Positions 49,370 through 59,570 of a stretch of DNA of 61,887 bases are shown piece by piece. Position numbers and translations under genes: made by a program. The notes below the pieces were generated by a model, which did not search any database, was not told the origin of the DNA, and saw only the letters and a list, made by a program, of their open reading frames with translations. The DNA lies in NCBI GenBank assembly GCA_029881795.1, contig JAOULX010000018.1, forward strand, positions 1-61,887, read 5' to 3'. The number at the start of each line of letters is the position of its first letter. The first letter of the stretch is position 1. The DNA comes from Gammaproteobacteria bacterium. GTDB taxonomy: Bacteria; Pseudomonadota; Gammaproteobacteria; SZUA-229.

Positions 49370-51436
49370 CTACTGCAAGCTATCCGTCTCCGTGCTGCGA
49401 TCAGCGCGCTTTTGCTGTTCCAGCGTCCACAGTACGGCGTATTTATTAAATGTATATAGCGCAATATGAGTCGCCAAGATCAGACCTCTGAAGCCATCCA
49501 GAAAACCGAGCTTTAATAGATAGCCCACCAAAAAACTCCAGCTACTGTTTATGATCGCTTTACGCCACGATGCTTTCTTGCCGTTTTCGAAACGTTCAAC
49601 ACCCCATAACCAGGCATAGTCAGTGTATTTTTCCATCGCGTGTTTTAAATTGCGGTGGGTATAATGCAGCAAGCGTTCATTCAACAGACCAATATGCCCG
49701 GACGCAAGCAGAACTTTTTCATGCACTGCCACTTCGCTAAATCTGGCCAGCTCGCGTCTGAACAGACGTAACGGTGCGCGACCATTATGGCCAAAATCAA
49801 TCCGTTTATTGTAAATCATAACCTGCCATGGAATACAGAACCCGGTCTCTACCGGATCAGAATCAATCAGTTTATCAATCTCATTTTTTAAGGCTGGTGT
49901 TACCTGTTCATCTGCATCAATGGATAATACCCATTCGTATTGCGCCTGCTCCAATGCTCTTTGTTTCTGTTTACCATAACCTGGCCAGTCGGTTATCGAC
50001 ACTTTATCGGTATATTTTTTTGCCAGCTCTGGCGTCCCGTCATTGCTGCCATTATCCAGCACAATAATTTCATCCGCCCAGCCGGCTACTGAGGATAAAC
50101 AGGCATCGATACGATCAGCCTCATTGTAGGCAATTAAAATAACCGACAACTTCTGCTGACGGCTGATGCTTTGTTTGCTGTTTTCTTCTTTACTGCGGTA
50201 CATCAGTGCAAAAAACATCGCCAGATAAAAGGCATAAAACCCGCTTGAAAGTGAGCGCTCAAAAATCGCTTCACTGACTCCAAAGCCGATAAAGCTCACC
50301 ACCAGCACCAGACCGGCCAACGCATAAGCCTGTACGTCTTTATCCGGAAAAAAAACGAAACGCCGGAACATATCCAGCGGTATCAGAAAAAAATACAGCA
50401 AAGCCAGCAGCATAATCAAGCCACCACTGGCTATTGCCGAAAAATATTGATTATGCGGATGATTCCATGACACCGCGCTGCTCTCGAGCTGATTCTGATC
50501 AACAAAGTGTTGCGCCGCCTCGATATAATGTCCCCAGCCTGCACCGGCTAGCGGCTGTTCTTTAAATATCAGCCAGGTAGCCTGCAACATTTCTAATCGA
50601 GTTTCTACCGATACGGTTTTATCGCGCCCGTCCGGGTATTTTTCAGACTGCGCTACAGCACTCTGTTCACTATTAATAAGATATGCTGAACTGAAATATA
50701 CAAACGCCGGCACGGTGATAATAAAAACCGCAAACAACATTAAAATTTTCCGCGGCATATGACTTTTATAGCGCCAGAACATCAGCAGCATTAATACCGG
50801 CACCACCACCCAGACACCCTGAAACTTTGACAGGCTGACTGCACTTAAGCCCAGTAGAAATATTATAAAAAAAGCCGCGATATGTTTACTGTTCCAGCTA
50901 TCCAGCGTGGAACCAACCACCAGCAACATAAATGACATGGTAAGGGCAATATCGGCAAACAGTATCGGGTGTGTAGCACCGCTTGCTCTGCCGTTCCATT
51001 CTTCGAACAAACTGCCCCAGTAGCTTTCATAAATTGCGATAACACCGCACAACACTACCCCGATGAACAGCCCCCACCAGATCAGCCGGGGATTTAACAA
51101 ATAACGTTTGAACAAAAAATAAATCGGCACAATCATTAACAGGGTTAAAAAATTATTAATTTTTTGCCAGCCAAGCTGATTAAAGCCGCCCAGCCATGCG
51201 GTTAATATAGCCGCGATAAAAATCAGAAAGCTGCAGAAAAAGAGCAGTTTTTCTTCCCGGATACTCTGACTTTTTGGAAACAGGACGATAAACACCAGCA
51301 AGGACAGCAACGCCAGCGCACCAAACAAATTCGGTCCAGCATCCGGTAACGTGACAACGACGATGGGATATAAAAAAACAATAAAATGGACCAGATGACT
51401 GATAAACGATGATGCAGTCGCCGCAGATTTATTCAT
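49370..51436 (-). CDS. O-antigen-ligase-like (WaaL) and GT2 glycosyltransferase fusion
   Basis: 688 residues in one frame. Residues 1-415 form about 11-12 membrane segments with the Wzy_C/WaaL-type periplasmic loop containing WNHPHNQYF (H326, H328) and ARGATHPI-like upstream. Residues about 428-670 are a family-2 glycosyltransferase of the WaaE/KdtX type: LSVILIAYNEADRIDACL, IIVLDNGSNDGT, LSIDADEQVTP (DAD 507-509) and RKAIINSSWSFLVGYLLKLGFLDG. The join is at about 415-430, a Lys/Ser/Gln-rich linker. Fusion of a ligase and a core transferase is unusual. Weak ribosome site. Confidence 0.85.
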   Translation of the reverse strand: MNKSAATASSFISHLVHFIVFLYPIVVVTLPDAGPNLFGALALLSLLVFIVLFPKSQSIREEKLLFFCSFLIFIAAILTAWLGGFNQLGWQKINNFLTLLMIVPIYFLFKRYLLNPRLIWWGLFIGVVLCGVIAIYESYWGSLFEEWNGRASGATHPILFADIALTMSFMLLVVGSTLDSWNSKHIAAFFIIFLLGLSAVSLSKFQGVWVVVPVLMLLMFWRYKSHMPRKILMLFAVFIITVPAFVYFSSAYLINSEQSAVAQSEKYPDGRDKTVSVETRLEMLQATWLIFKEQPLAGAGWGHYIEAAQHFVDQNQLESSAVSWNHPHNQYFSAIASGGLIMLLALLYFFLIPLDMFRRFVFFPDKDVQAYALAGLVLVVSFIGFGVSEAIFERSLSSGFYAFYLAMFFALMYRSKEENSKQSISRQQKLSVILIAYNEADRIDACLSSVAGWADEIIVLDNGSNDGTPELAKKYTDKVSITDWPGYGKQKQRALEQAQYEWVLSIDADEQVTPALKNEIDKLIDSDPVETGFCIPWQVMIYNKRIDFGHNGRAPLRLFRRELARFSEVAVHEKVLLASGHIGLLNERLLHYTHRNLKHAMEKYTDYAWLWGVERFENGKKASWRKAIINSSWSFLVGYLLKLGFLDGFRGLILATHIALYTFNKYAVLWTLEQQKRADRSTETDSLQ

Positions 51437-51457
51437 AAAAATATCTTAAAACCAATA

Positions 51458-51664
51458 CTACTTAACGCGCTTATAAAGCGTTCCACAATACGGACATTTT
51501 GCTTCTGTTGCATTATCCAGTGCGATATAAACTCTGGGATGCGAGTTCCAGAGACTGGTACCGGGCAACGGGCAGTGTATCGGCAGCTCTGCTTCGGTCA
51601 CTTCATAAACCGCTTGTGAACAGGAATTTTTAAGATTTTCTGCGGCCGTATTTGGACTTGGCAT
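51458..51664 (-). CDS. zinc-finger domain protein (zf-CHCC)
   Basis: 68 residues; C-terminal IALDNATEAKCPYCGTLYKRV has CX2C, with an upstream HCPLPGTSLWNSHPRVYI supplying Cys/His ligands, as in the NDUFS6-like zf-CHCC family. AGGGGAAG precedes the ATG. It lies directly between the LPS gene and ilvE, as in many proteobacteria. Function unknown. Confidence 0.85.
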   Translation of the reverse strand: MPSPNTAAENLKNSCSQAVYEVTEAELPIHCPLPGTSLWNSHPRVYIALDNATEAKCPYCGTLYKRVK

Positions 51665-51740
51665 TTTCTTCCCCTTTAGTGTTTAAGCTAATTATTTTTA
51701 CCAAAAAAGAACGGGGCACATATTTATGCACCCCGTATTT

Positions 51741-52667
51741 TTATTTAACTGCGGTTAACCAGTCTTTATGTTTTTCTAGTCGTCCGTGCACCGCATCAAA
51801 ATACAAGCTCTGTAATTTTTCAGTGACCGGACCACGGCAGCCCGCACCTATCAGTCGTCCATCAAGTTCACGAATTGGTGTGACTTCGGCTGCAGTACCG
51901 GTAAAGAAGGCCTCATCGGCAATATACACTTCATCACGGGTAATGCGTTTTTCTACCACTGGTATACCTATTTCAGCAGCCAGCGTAAAAATCGTATTTC
52001 GGGTGATACCGTTAAGTGCCGAGGTTAAATCCGGTGTATAAATCACATTGTCATGCACCAGAAATATATTTTCGCCACTGCCTTCTGCCACGTAACCTTC
52101 ATTATCCAGTAACAAGGCCTCATCACAACCGCATGCCATGGCTTCCTGCAGCGCCAGCATGGAATTGATGTAATGACCATTAGCCTTGGCTTTACACATG
52201 CTGATATTGACATGGTGACGGGTATAAGACGAGGTGCGGATTTTAATACCTTTCTCAAGTGCATCAGCACCCAGATAAGCGCCCCATTCCCAGGCCGCTA
52301 TCATGACGTGAGTTTTTAAATTATCGGCACGCAGTCCCATGCCTTCTGAACCATAAAAAACCATCGGCCTTAAATACGCGGTATCCAGATTGTTCTGGCT
52401 GACCACATCGAGCTGAGCCTGATTGACTGTTTCTTTATCAAACGGCATCGGCATATTCATAATATGCGCTGAGTCGAATAAACGACGGGTATGTGCATCA
52501 AGGCGGAAAATGGCCGCACCCTGATCTGTCTGGTAGGCGCGGACACCTTCAAAAACACCCATGCCATAATGCAGGGTGTGCGTCAGCACATGAACCTTGG
52601 CTTCACGCCACGGTACCATTTCGCCATCTAACCAGATAACACCATCGCGATCAGCCATGGTCGACAT
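51741..52667 (-). CDS. ilvE: branched-chain amino acid aminotransferase
   Basis: PLP enzyme of fold type IV making Val, Leu and Ile from keto acids. 308 residues from ATG 52667, chosen because GGAG lies 8 bp upstream (an upstream in-frame ATG is at 52685). Marks: VHVLTHTLHYGMGVFEGVRAY, the PLP lysine segment CKANGHYINSMLA (K in KAK-type CKAKANG), EGYVAEGSGENIF, VEKRITRDEVYIADEAFFTGTAAEVTPI (split: RDEVYIADEAFFTGTAAEV). Downstream is the zinc-finger gene. Confidence 0.96.
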   Translation of the reverse strand: MSTMADRDGVIWLDGEMVPWREAKVHVLTHTLHYGMGVFEGVRAYQTDQGAAIFRLDAHTRRLFDSAHIMNMPMPFDKETVNQAQLDVVSQNNLDTAYLRPMVFYGSEGMGLRADNLKTHVMIAAWEWGAYLGADALEKGIKIRTSSYTRHHVNISMCKAKANGHYINSMLALQEAMACGCDEALLLDNEGYVAEGSGENIFLVHDNVIYTPDLTSALNGITRNTIFTLAAEIGIPVVEKRITRDEVYIADEAFFTGTAAEVTPIRELDGRLIGAGCRGPVTEKLQSLYFDAVHGRLEKHKDWLTAVK

Positions 52668-52732
52668 ATTGCTTACTCCAATCATTTCTATTATTTGTAA
52701 TACCGGCCGTGCTGATATCAGCCTCGCCGGGT

Positions 52733-55624
52733 CTATAATTCTTCGTTCAATACTTCAAGCCAAATGCGCTTGATTTTATCCCTGCATTGGGCGATTTCTG
52801 CTTCATCAAACAGCAGATTTTCTTCATCCAGAGCTCTCTGGTGAGACAGATCGCGGTAATGCCGGTAACAGGCTATCAGTGTATCTGCCCTGTCCTGCTG
52901 CCAACAAGAAAAATCCGCCAAAAGCCCGATTAATTCTATGGTAGAACAACGCTCTAGCAGATTCGGCTGACTGGCTGCCACGGATAACACCGCGTACTGC
53001 ACAATAAACTCGATATCGACCAGTCCGCCCCGGTCCTGTTTCAGCTGAAACTGGCCGGATTCAGCAGCACTTCCCAGATGTTGCTGCATTTTTGTCCGCA
53101 TTTCACGCACATCATCCAGCAGTTTATCCTGCTCTCTGGGCTGCGATAAAACTGAACGTCTGATTCTACCAAACTCAGAGCTAATTTGGGTATTTGTAAC
53201 GACGATTCTTGCCCTTAATAAAGCCTGATGTTCCCAGGTCCAGGCCTGATTTTCTTGATATTGTTCAAACGCCTTCAGACTGCTGACCAATAAGCCTTTG
53301 GCACCATCCGGTCTGAGCCGGGTATCCACTTCATAAAGCCGGCCAGCATGGGTGTATGAGGATAAGATATGGATAATACGCTGGGTCATTTTGGCAAAAA
53401 ACACACTGTTATCAACCGAACGCTGACCGTCTGTCATGGCGCCGTTACCGACACTGTCATGCAGAAAAACTATATCCAGATCGGAGTTATAACCCAGCTC
53501 CTGGCCGCCGAGTTTGCCATAGGCAACTATCGCCAGTTGCGGATAGTAAACGCCGTTATCGGTTTGACAAAGCGGGCGGCCGAATTTCTCACTGGTATCC
53601 AGCCAGGCCATCTGATAAACCCGGTGCAGGATTAATTCGGCTAGTTGCGTGAGCTGGGAACTGATTTCAAAAACAGTCAGATCACCGGCAATATCCAGTG
53701 CGGCAATCCGTAATATCTGGCTGTGTTTAAAATGCCGCAGCACATCCATTTGCTGCTCCAGATCTTCTTCCTCATAGCGGCTGGCAGCTATATCCAGCTG
53801 CTGCTCCATCTCCATACTGGTTGGCAAATGGTAGAGCTGCGACGGGTCCAGCAAATCGTCCAGCAGCAACGGATAGCGTGTCAGTAATTTGGTTACCAGC
53901 ACACTGCAAGCACAAAGCCGAATCAGCTGTGACAAAGCCATCGGGTATTCAATCAGCAAGGCCAGATATACACTGCGCTTTAATACCGCATTAACTACTT
54001 CCAGCACCCGTGCCAGCACCTGTTCGGGTTGTTTTTGCTGCTCCACAGATGCCAGTATCATTGGAATTAACTGATCCAGACGCTTTCTTGCGGCATCACC
54101 AATATGGTGTATGACTTTTAATTCAGAAAATTCACTGATCTGTTGCCAGATTTGCTTGGCCTGATAAAAGCCTTTTGCCGTCAGTTGCTCGAGTGCCGAA
54201 TCCTGATCCAGCTGACCGACCCAGAGCGCATGATAAAAATCATCCTCTGTTGTCTCATCATCCGCACTCAGCTGTGGCGATTCAAATACCAGTTCAAAGT
54301 AACCATGCACGCGTTTTCTGTGATGCCAGGTCAGCTCGGATAAACTCGCCCAGTCATTAATCTGCATCGCAGCGCATATTCTGGCTCGTGAGATTTCATC
54401 TGACGGTAATAAGTGCGTCTGCTCATCAGCCAGCATTTGCAGACGGTTTTCAAGCCGTCGCAAGTAATCGTAACTTTCCAGCAAATGAGCAACCGTTTTC
54501 GCTGGCAAGTCATTGTGTTCAACCAGCAGTTTCAGTACCGCAACAATACCCCTAATTTGCAGCTCCGGCTCACGACCACCGCGTATTAGCTGAAAGGTCT
54601 GACCAATAAATTCTATTTCCCGGATACCGCCTTCACCCAGTTTTATATTATGCTGCAGTCCCTTACGGTTAATTTCGTTTTCAATCAGCACTTTCATTTT
54701 TCTAATCGATGAAAATGCACCAAAATCAAGATAACGACGAAACACAAAAGGCTTGAGGATGTCGGTTAATTCACGGATATCGTTTTCATCGCCATAAATA
54801 ACCCGGGCCTTGATCATGGCATAGCGTTCCCAGCTGCGACCCTGTGTCTGATAATAATTTTCCAGCCCGGCAAAACTCATTGCCAGCGGCCCACTGTCAC
54901 CAAAGGGACGCAATCGCGTATCCACCCGGAAGACAAAACCATCGGCGGTGGTTTTGTTTAGCATGGTGATAAAACGCTGCAATAGACGGGTAAAAAACTC
55001 GCTGTTTTCAAGCGTGCGAATACCCCGGGTCTGGCCCTGTTCGGAATAGGCAAAAATAAGATCGATATCAGAAGAAAAATTCAGTTCATAAGCACCGAGC
55101 TTCCCCATACCAATAACCAGCGGACGAATGGCAAGCCCGCGACTGTTTTCAGGTACTCCGATTTTTTCACAACTATCGCGATATAAAAACTCGAGTGTCA
55201 CACTAATACAGGCATCGGCTAACCAGCTCAGATCCTTTAATGTTTGTTCGGTGCTTGCCAGCGCCTCCAGATCGCGCCAGGCAATGCGGATCATTTCATA
55301 CTGTCGAAAGCGTCGCAGCACCGACATCAGCTGATTGTCATCGATAATTTGATCAAGCTGTTGTTCTAAACGCTGGTGATAATCTGCTGCTGTGCGCGTT
55401 GTCTGCAGGTCGTTTTTGGCAAACAGGTCTTTTACAATCAGCGGTCGCTGAATAATGTGGCGTGCAATAAAGTCACTGCAACTAAAGATGTACAGCAGTC
55501 GCTCAGCACTGACAAATTCTTCGCTTTGGTAGCCGTCACGCTGACAGACATCCTGCCAGCGTGAACAGTAAACCTTTAATTGCTGATGCAGTATCTGTGG
55601 GTATTTTTCGAGTGTTTGTATCAT
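52733..55624 (-). CDS. glnE: glutamine synthetase adenylyltransferase / deadenylylase
   Basis: Controls glutamine synthetase by adenylylation. 963 residues from ATG 55624; the TTG at 55639 is a weaker candidate. Two nucleotidyltransferase domains are seen: N-terminal LGAYELNFSSDIDLIFAYSE (deadenylylation) and C-terminal LGGQELGYNSDLDIVFLHDS (adenylylation), each with the GX11DxD pattern. DTRLRPFGDSG and DTRLRPDGAKG confirm both. Between lies the regulatory helical region. It may be monocistronic. Confidence 0.96.
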   Translation of the reverse strand: MIQTLEKYPQILHQQLKVYCSRWQDVCQRDGYQSEEFVSAERLLYIFSCSDFIARHIIQRPLIVKDLFAKNDLQTTRTAADYHQRLEQQLDQIIDDNQLMSVLRRFRQYEMIRIAWRDLEALASTEQTLKDLSWLADACISVTLEFLYRDSCEKIGVPENSRGLAIRPLVIGMGKLGAYELNFSSDIDLIFAYSEQGQTRGIRTLENSEFFTRLLQRFITMLNKTTADGFVFRVDTRLRPFGDSGPLAMSFAGLENYYQTQGRSWERYAMIKARVIYGDENDIRELTDILKPFVFRRYLDFGAFSSIRKMKVLIENEINRKGLQHNIKLGEGGIREIEFIGQTFQLIRGGREPELQIRGIVAVLKLLVEHNDLPAKTVAHLLESYDYLRRLENRLQMLADEQTHLLPSDEISRARICAAMQINDWASLSELTWHHRKRVHGYFELVFESPQLSADDETTEDDFYHALWVGQLDQDSALEQLTAKGFYQAKQIWQQISEFSELKVIHHIGDAARKRLDQLIPMILASVEQQKQPEQVLARVLEVVNAVLKRSVYLALLIEYPMALSQLIRLCACSVLVTKLLTRYPLLLDDLLDPSQLYHLPTSMEMEQQLDIAASRYEEEDLEQQMDVLRHFKHSQILRIAALDIAGDLTVFEISSQLTQLAELILHRVYQMAWLDTSEKFGRPLCQTDNGVYYPQLAIVAYGKLGGQELGYNSDLDIVFLHDSVGNGAMTDGQRSVDNSVFFAKMTQRIIHILSSYTHAGRLYEVDTRLRPDGAKGLLVSSLKAFEQYQENQAWTWEHQALLRARIVVTNTQISSEFGRIRRSVLSQPREQDKLLDDVREMRTKMQQHLGSAAESGQFQLKQDRGGLVDIEFIVQYAVLSVAASQPNLLERCSTIELIGLLADFSCWQQDRADTLIACYRHYRDLSHQRALDEENLLFDEAEIAQCRDKIKRIWLEVLNEEL

Positions 55625-55688
55625 CTGTTTAACGAACAACGAACCGACCAGGCGTTACTACTTTCATCAAAAAAAGAACACCCGGATA

Positions 55689-56276
55689 CTAAAACAGTTC
55701 TATATCTTCCTCGGTGGCAGCAGCAGTATGCTTCTTGGTTACCATCTCATGCAGCACATCGATTATGGGCTTACCCGAGAGGATTGCATCAAACATTTCT
55801 TTATCTTCTTCCATAGTATAAGCATTTCTAACATCGGCTTGTAATTTCTTCCAGGCCTCGGCTGAATTCAATGTTTGCTCATCGCCGATCAGATCAGTCA
55901 GACTAGTCATGCTGTTACGAACGTGACTCAGGCGCTGCACCAGCTTATCGTAAAACTGAAAGGCAATGATTGATTTTTGTATCTCACCACTGAGCTGATC
56001 ACAATGTTCGGTGACTTCTTTGTGCAGTATGGGGTCGATATTGCTGTATCGCGCAAACGACTGAACCGCTTTGCTGATGGCTCCAATGCCTTCGGACATT
56101 GAGGTAAAAGACTCAGCCAGCACATCAATTGATTCATCGCCATCACTCATACTGTATTCAATCTGCGCTGTTGCCAGATTTAACATGACGATGGTTTCTC
56201 TGACCTGACTCCAGTCGTCATCTGATAGTTTTGATGGGATCTGATTGGATATTTTCTGAATCGGTTTTTCCGTCAT
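55689..56276 (-). CDS. short helical protein with CheZ-like D-x3-Q motif
   Basis: 195 residues, all helical, acidic, no signal peptide. Residues about 100-120 read QKSIIAFQFYDKLVQRLSHVR; D110 and Q114 match the D-x3-Q phosphatase signature of CheZ, within a similar FQ(x)D context. The C-terminus ends EEDIELF, recalling the acidic-hydrophobic CheY-binding tail of CheZ. So a CheZ-like response-regulator phosphatase is a reasonable but unproven reading. It sits between glnE and purT with no chemotaxis genes nearby. Confidence 0.65.
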   Translation of the reverse strand: MTEKPIQKISNQIPSKLSDDDWSQVRETIVMLNLATAQIEYSMSDGDESIDVLAESFTSMSEGIGAISKAVQSFARYSNIDPILHKEVTEHCDQLSGEIQKSIIAFQFYDKLVQRLSHVRNSMTSLTDLIGDEQTLNSAEAWKKLQADVRNAYTMEEDKEMFDAILSGKPIIDVLHEMVTKKHTAAATEEDIELF

Positions 56277-56335
56277 GAGTAACGTTTCCTAAATAATATA
56301 TTCAATGACTGTTACTCAGGAGTATAGTATTTTTT

Positions 56336-57541
56336 TTATGATTTCGCCGACACAGGCTTGACCAAATCAGCGGCCTTTTTTGCCTTCTTACGTGCCAGCA
56401 TGATATCGTCATCGACCGCCAAAGCCACTCCCATACGCCGGCGTATGAATGACTCCGGTTTACCAAACAATCGTAGTTCTGTTTTTGTATCGGCCAATGC
56501 CAGCTCAAGCTGCTCAAAGGCTATGGCTTTTTCATCAAGCCCGCCATAAATAACCGCACTGGCTCCACTGTCACGCAACGAGGTATCAACCGGCAAGCCG
56601 AGAATAGCTCTGGCATGCAGCGCAAACTCACTTTGCCACTGAGTCATCAGAGTCACCAGCCCGGTATCATGTGGCCGCGGACTGACTTCACTGAAATAAA
56701 CCTCGTCGCCTTTGATAAACAATTCGACCCCAAAAATACCACGGCCGCCGAGACTTGCTGTGACTTTCTCTGCCATCTTCTGGGCTTTTTTCAGCAGCGG
56801 CTCTGTCATCGGCTGCGGTTGCCAGCTTTCCACATAATCGCCTTTTTCCTGCCGGTGGCCGATAGGCTGGCAGAAGCTGGTTACAATATCACCATCGATA
56901 TTAACGGAACGAACCGTTAATAGAGTGATTTCATAATCAAACTCAACCACCGCTTCAACAATGATTCGGCCACTGTTTACACGGCCTCCACTCATCGCAT
57001 AATTCCAGGCACTATCGACATCATCCGCGGTGTTAATACGGGACTGACCTTTGCCGGATGACGACATCACCGGTTTGATGATGCAGGGATAACCAACATG
57101 CTGATCAATAGCGGCTTGTAACTCATCCTGACTGCTGGCAAATGCGTAAGCCGAACACAGTATTCCCAGCTCTTCTGCAGCAAGCCGCCGGATACCTTCC
57201 CGGTTCATTGTTAACTGAGTAGCCCGTGCCGTCGGAATCACTTCGGTAATGCCCTCGGCTTCAATCTCTGCCAGCGTATCAGTTGCAATAGCCTCGATTT
57301 CCGGCACCACCAGATCCGGTTTAACAGACTCGATCAGTTTTCTTAACTCGACTCCGTCTGCCATATCAATGGTATACGAGCGCTGGGCAACCTGCTGACC
57401 GGGCGCGTTGTCATAACGGTCTACCGCGATCACTTCAACACCCAGACGCTGTAATGCAATGATGACTTCTTTGCCCAGTTCACCACTGCCTAGCAACATC
57501 ACTTTACTGGCAGACGGGCTTAATGGCGTACCAATTTTCAC
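56336..57541 (-). CDS. purT: formate-dependent phosphoribosylglycinamide formyltransferase
   Basis: ATP-grasp enzyme using formate to formylate GAR in purine synthesis. 401 residues from GTG 57541, whose product [23 protein letters not shown] matches PurT; no closer ATG fits. ATP site [37 protein letters not shown]. Third gene of the DUF47-pit-purT unit; its GTG follows the pit stop directly. Confidence 0.96.
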   Translation of the reverse strand: MKIGTPLSPSASKVMLLGSGELGKEVIIALQRLGVEVIAVDRYDNAPGQQVAQRSYTIDMADGVELRKLIESVKPDLVVPEIEAIATDTLAEIEAEGITEVIPTARATQLTMNREGIRRLAAEELGILCSAYAFASSQDELQAAIDQHVGYPCIIKPVMSSSGKGQSRINTADDVDSAWNYAMSGGRVNSGRIIVEAVVEFDYEITLLTVRSVNIDGDIVTSFCQPIGHRQEKGDYVESWQPQPMTEPLLKKAQKMAEKVTASLGGRGIFGVELFIKGDEVYFSEVSPRPHDTGLVTLMTQWQSEFALHARAILGLPVDTSLRDSGASAVIYGGLDEKAIAFEQLELALADTKTELRLFGKPESFIRRRMGVALAVDDDIMLARKKAKKAADLVKPVSAKS

Positions 57542-58807
57542 TTAGCTAAAAATCCCTTTTAGTACATAGAAGAAAATAATGGCCAGAATCGCACCGGCTG
57601 GTAAAGTAATAATCCACGACATAAAAATATTTCTGATCACAGTCAGATTCAGTGCCGCCATACCACGTGCCAGACCGACACCTAATACCGCGCCCACCAG
57701 AGTATGCGTGGTAGAAATAGGTAAGCCCGTACCGGATGCCAGCACCACCGTGGTGGCCGCAGCCAGTGTTGCCGCAAAACCCCGGCTCGGTGTCAGCTCG
57801 GTAATGTTATTACCGACTGTTGCCATTACCTTATGACCATACATCATCAGGCCAATAACGATGCCAACACCACCGATCAGCAAAACCCAGATCGACAATG
57901 TAGACTTCTGGGCAATTTCACCACCACTTTGCACAATACCAACAATCGCAGCAACCGGACCAATCGCATTCGCCACATCATTCGAGCCGTGGGCAAATGC
58001 CATTGCACAGGCTGTTACAACCATTAACACCCCAAACACTTTTTCAACACTGGCGTAGTGAAAGTCTTTATTCAATGATTCATTCATTTTTATTTTACGA
58101 ATGACTGAAATGCCAAAGCCCATAATAACCAGACCGACAATCACCGCATAAAAATAATTTTCAGCGGTAGAAAGATGCAGGCCTACATGCTTCAGACCTT
58201 TTACCAGAGTTACCAGTGAAATAATAAAACCAACAATGAAAATATAAAACGGCACATAACGTTTGGCATTATCAAACGGGGTATCTGTATCAAGAATCAG
58301 TTTCTGCACACTGCGAAACAGGGCATAAGCAATTACACCGGCAAGCACTGGTGAGACCACCCAGCTAGCAACAATAAAACCGACCTTGCCCCAGCTGACC
58401 GCTTCAATACCAATACCGACCATCGCAAAGCCGACTATTGCACCGACTATTGAATGCGTGGTTGAAACCGGCCAGCCTTTGCGTGATGCAATTAATAGCC
58501 AGCAACCGGCTGCCAATAATGCCGCCAGCATGCCATAAACCAGCAACTCGGGAGACGACTCCAGAACTTTTGCATCAATAATACCTTTACGAATGGTTTT
58601 GGTAACCTGACCACCTGCTAAAATAGCGCCTGCAAATTCAAAAACGGCAGCAATTAAAATCGCCTGTTTTATGGTTAACGCCCGTGAGCCCACCGATGTT
58701 GCCATCGCATTGGCGACATCATTCGCACCTATACCCCATGCCATAAACAGACCAAAAATACCGGCCAGCACTAAAAACAGGGTTGCATTTTCAATAATAA
58801 TATTCAC
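57542..58807 (-). CDS. pitA: low-affinity inorganic phosphate transporter (Pit family)
   Basis: Inner-membrane phosphate/metal symporter. 421 residues with about 10-11 membrane segments. The two Pit signatures are IGANDVANAMATSVGSRAL near the start and FAHGSNDVANAIGP in the second half, each with the GANDxANA-type core. It follows the DUF47 gene by 6 bp, the known Pit accessory pairing. PitA or PitB cannot be told. Confidence 0.9.
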   Translation of the reverse strand: MNIIIENATLFLVLAGIFGLFMAWGIGANDVANAMATSVGSRALTIKQAILIAAVFEFAGAILAGGQVTKTIRKGIIDAKVLESSPELLVYGMLAALLAAGCWLLIASRKGWPVSTTHSIVGAIVGFAMVGIGIEAVSWGKVGFIVASWVVSPVLAGVIAYALFRSVQKLILDTDTPFDNAKRYVPFYIFIVGFIISLVTLVKGLKHVGLHLSTAENYFYAVIVGLVIMGFGISVIRKIKMNESLNKDFHYASVEKVFGVLMVVTACAMAFAHGSNDVANAIGPVAAIVGIVQSGGEIAQKSTLSIWVLLIGGVGIVIGLMMYGHKVMATVGNNITELTPSRGFAATLAAATTVVLASGTGLPISTTHTLVGAVLGVGLARGMAALNLTVIRNIFMSWIITLPAGAILAIIFFYVLKGIFS

Positions 58808-58813
58808 CGTCGC

Positions 58814-59494
58814 TTACCTCGCCAGTAATAATTGTAAGCGACTTCCCACGCGCTGTGACTGATCAGCTACATCTCCGGTAGCCTCTATGACCTTGTACAT
58901 AAACATTGCCTCTAATGGCGGCATATCATTTTCTATTTCAAATAATTTTGCCCGAATCTTGCGCTGAATTTTATCGGTATCGGCTTCAATTTTGTCCAGC
59001 GTCTTGATCATTTTCTGAACCAGTTTTACCTCGGTTCCACGAAACCCCGTTTCAACCAGTTCGTCGAGCTCATTAATCGTCATTTTTGCCTGTGCACTTG
59101 CGTCCACGCAACGCTGCACAAACTTTAAATAATCATTAGCGATTTGCTTGGGTAAAACCATCTTCCGGCCTTTGATAATCCCGGCAACATCTTTTGCTTT
59201 ATTCGCAACGCTGTCCTGAATGGTTAATATTTCCAGTAAATCACGTCTTGAAACCTGCATAAAAAGTCCTTTTGGAAGATTCAGGCGAAGTTCTTTTTTC
59301 ATCACATCCGCTTCATTCTCCAGCAAAGAAATTTTTTTCTGATGCTTTTCAACGCTTTTCCAGTCTTCAGCGACTACCGCTTCAAAAAACGGCATCAATA
59401 ATGATACGCAGTCATGTACTTTTTCCATGTGTATCTGCATCGGTTTAACGGGAGAGTTTCCGAAAATACCGGACATATAATTACTAACAGCCAT
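58814..59494 (-). CDS. DUF47/PhoU-like Pit accessory protein (TIGR00153)
   Basis: 226-residue helical protein of the DUF47 family, distantly like PhoU, thought to regulate or assist the Pit transporter. MQIHMEKVHDCVSLLMPFFEAV, DLLEILTIQDSVANKAKDVAG and TGDVADQSQRVGSRLQLLL are typical. AGAGAGG precedes the ATG. First gene of the DUF47-pit-purT unit. Confidence 0.9.
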   Translation of the reverse strand: MAVSNYMSGIFGNSPVKPMQIHMEKVHDCVSLLMPFFEAVVAEDWKSVEKHQKKISLLENEADVMKKELRLNLPKGLFMQVSRRDLLEILTIQDSVANKAKDVAGIIKGRKMVLPKQIANDYLKFVQRCVDASAQAKMTINELDELVETGFRGTEVKLVQKMIKTLDKIEADTDKIQRKIRAKLFEIENDMPPLEAMFMYKVIEATGDVADQSQRVGSRLQLLLAR

Positions 59495-59533
59495 AACAGC
59501 CTCTCTGGTTTTTAAAATTCAATATTTGTGTGT

Positions 59534-59562
59534 AAAAAAAAAGCCTGAGATTTGTCTCAGGC
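59534..59562 (-). terminator. ilvD terminator
   Basis: GCCTGAGA, loop TTTG, TCTCAGGC (59543-59562) with at least nine A at 59534-59542, a T run on the minus strand. 9 bp past the ilvD stop and before DUF47, so it separates the two units. Confidence 0.9.
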
Positions 59563-59570
59563 CTGATTAA

